NCBI GenBank assembly: GCA_030705725.1
Contig: JAUZPW010000018.1
Location: 1 to 13,347, forward strand
DNA from: Bacillota bacterium
Lineage (GTDB): Bacteria; Bacillota; Clostridia; Oscillospirales; Butyricicoccaceae
Reading direction: 5' to 3'
Length of the DNA stretch: 13,347 bases
The notes beneath the pieces were generated by a model. That model searched no databases, was not told where the DNA came from, and saw only the letters and a program-made list of their open reading frames with translations. The translations under genes and the position numbers were made by a program. How positions within the stretch are numbered: position 1 is the stretch's first letter; every line of letters starts with the position of its first letter. Of the stretch, positions 12,744-13,347 are shown piece after piece.

Positions 12744-13347
12744 TTGAGTTCGTCAAAAAAGAAGAAGTTAAGAAAAGAAGATGAACTACTGAACACAAGC
12801 AATGAGCCTATAATTAGAAAACATATGCCGAGAGCATTGGTTATCCTGACTGCTTTTACGGCGGTTATAACTGTTCTTTTCATGGCGTTTTTGATTTCGC
12901 TTTCAACAGGCTCGCTTCACAGAATTGTCCCCGCGCTTAAAGTTGGATCGGAAAACATCAGCGTCGCTGAATATAACTTCGATTATTATAATAACGTCAC
13001 AAACTACGTTTCTACCATGGAAAACTACGGCATGAAGGCCGAGTCCATCGGACTTGACCTCAATAAACCGTTAAGCGAGCAAAAATATTCAATCGGCGCG
13101 CCGGGAATCAGCACCTGGGATGATTATTTCAAAAAGCAAACAACCACAAGCATCAAGAGCACGATGCAGCTTTATCTTGCGGCAAAGGCTGACGGAGTCA
13201 AGCTTCCGGAGGCAAAGCAGAAGGAATTGGACGAAAGTTTTAAAAACCTTGAGGAATACTGCAAAAATTCAAATATATCCGTTGACAAATATCTTGCTCA
13301 GAATTACGGCAAGGGAGTAACTGAAAATATAGCAAGAAAGTCAATTG
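12744..13347 (+). CDS. Membrane-anchored SurA/PrsA-like foldase (N-terminal part, cut by window end)
   Basis: An open frame runs from TTG at 12744 to the window edge, encoding 201 residues without a stop. Residues 1-28 are basic and polar, about 29-53 form a hydrophobic membrane anchor (ALVILTAFTAVITVLFMAFLIS), and the rest faces outside. After the anchor, VGSENISVAEYNFDYYNN resembles the start of SurA-N/trigger-factor-like chaperone regions that precede PpiC rotamase domains. The charged helices LPEAKQKELDESFKNLEEY and VDKYLAQNYGKG also fit that family. A role in folding secreted proteins is therefore likely, but the rotamase domain, if present, is beyond the window. No Cys lipobox is seen, so it is anchored by a helix rather than lipid. 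AGAGG lies nine bases before the TTG, and an in-frame stop at 12702 excludes any much earlier start. Confidence 0.75.
   Translation, partial: MSSSKKKKLRKEDELLNTSNEPIIRKHMPRALVILTAFTAVITVLFMAFLISLSTGSLHRIVPALKVGSENISVAEYNFDYYNNVTNYVSTMENYGMKAESIGLDLNKPLSEQKYSIGAPGISTWDDYFKKQTTTSIKSTMQLYLAAKADGVKLPEAKQKELDESFKNLEEYCKNSNISVDKYLAQNYGKGVTENIARKSI

Noticed and set aside
12638..12883. Minus-strand open frame over the start of the foldase gene
   Set aside because: It runs opposite the signal-anchor region of the SurA/PrsA-like gene and its hydrophobic look is a mirror of that segment.

Overview
The window looks like chromosome of an endospore-forming Clostridia (Bacillota) species, perhaps an Oscillospirales-type gut or anaerobic lineage. 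The supporting signs are strong GGAGG-type ribosome sites, frequent TTG and GTG starts, intrinsic terminators, GntR/UTRA regulators, a mannose-family PTS and a cotJABC spore-coat operon. I cannot name the species. No tRNA, rRNA, CRISPR array, insertion sequence or phage gene was seen. The gene order looks like ordinary chromosome with one catabolic island.

Layout. (1) 1-780: a bactofilin gene (+) with its own sigma-A promoter and terminator. (2) 791-5891, all on the minus strand: a sugar uptake and catabolism module. Reading in the direction of transcription, it has a promoter flanked by repeated TTACCCAA boxes, a two-SIS-domain sugar-phosphate isomerase/deglycase, PTS subunits IIB, IIC and IID, and a terminator. 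A second promoter with a perfect dyad then drives two tandem GntR/UTRA repressors, ending in a terminator. No IIA subunit is present in the window. (3) 5920-6898 (-): a protein with three S1 RNA-binding domains and its terminator. (4) 7021-11240 (+): a small DUF951 protein, UDP-glucose 4-epimerase (GalE) and a 948-residue polytopic protein of the O-antigen ligase/polymerase (Wzy_C) type, closely spaced and probably one operon for surface polysaccharide. (5) 11248-12655 (+): cotJA-cotJB-cotJC, with a sigma-K-like promoter element and a terminator-like hairpin. Its CotJA carries an unusual Met/His-rich repeat tract. (6) 12744-end (+): the N-terminal part of a membrane-anchored SurA/PrsA-like foldase, cut by the window edge.

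How it fits together. The PTS would bring in and phosphorylate an amino-sugar or Amadori-type substrate, with phosphate supplied through a IIA encoded elsewhere. The SIS enzyme would then isomerise or deglycate the product, and the two UTRA regulators would sense a phosphorylated sugar and control the module. GalE would supply UDP-galactose for a polysaccharide handled by the Wzy-like protein. The CotJ proteins build an inner spore-coat layer containing a manganese-catalase-like protein.

The most distinctive signals are the Met/His repeat of CotJA, the repeated TTACC/GGTAA boxes shared between the PTS and regulator promoters, the IIA-less PTS with its enzyme gene first, and the two large extracytoplasmic additions to the Wzy-like protein. 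I did not find a clearly new biological system.
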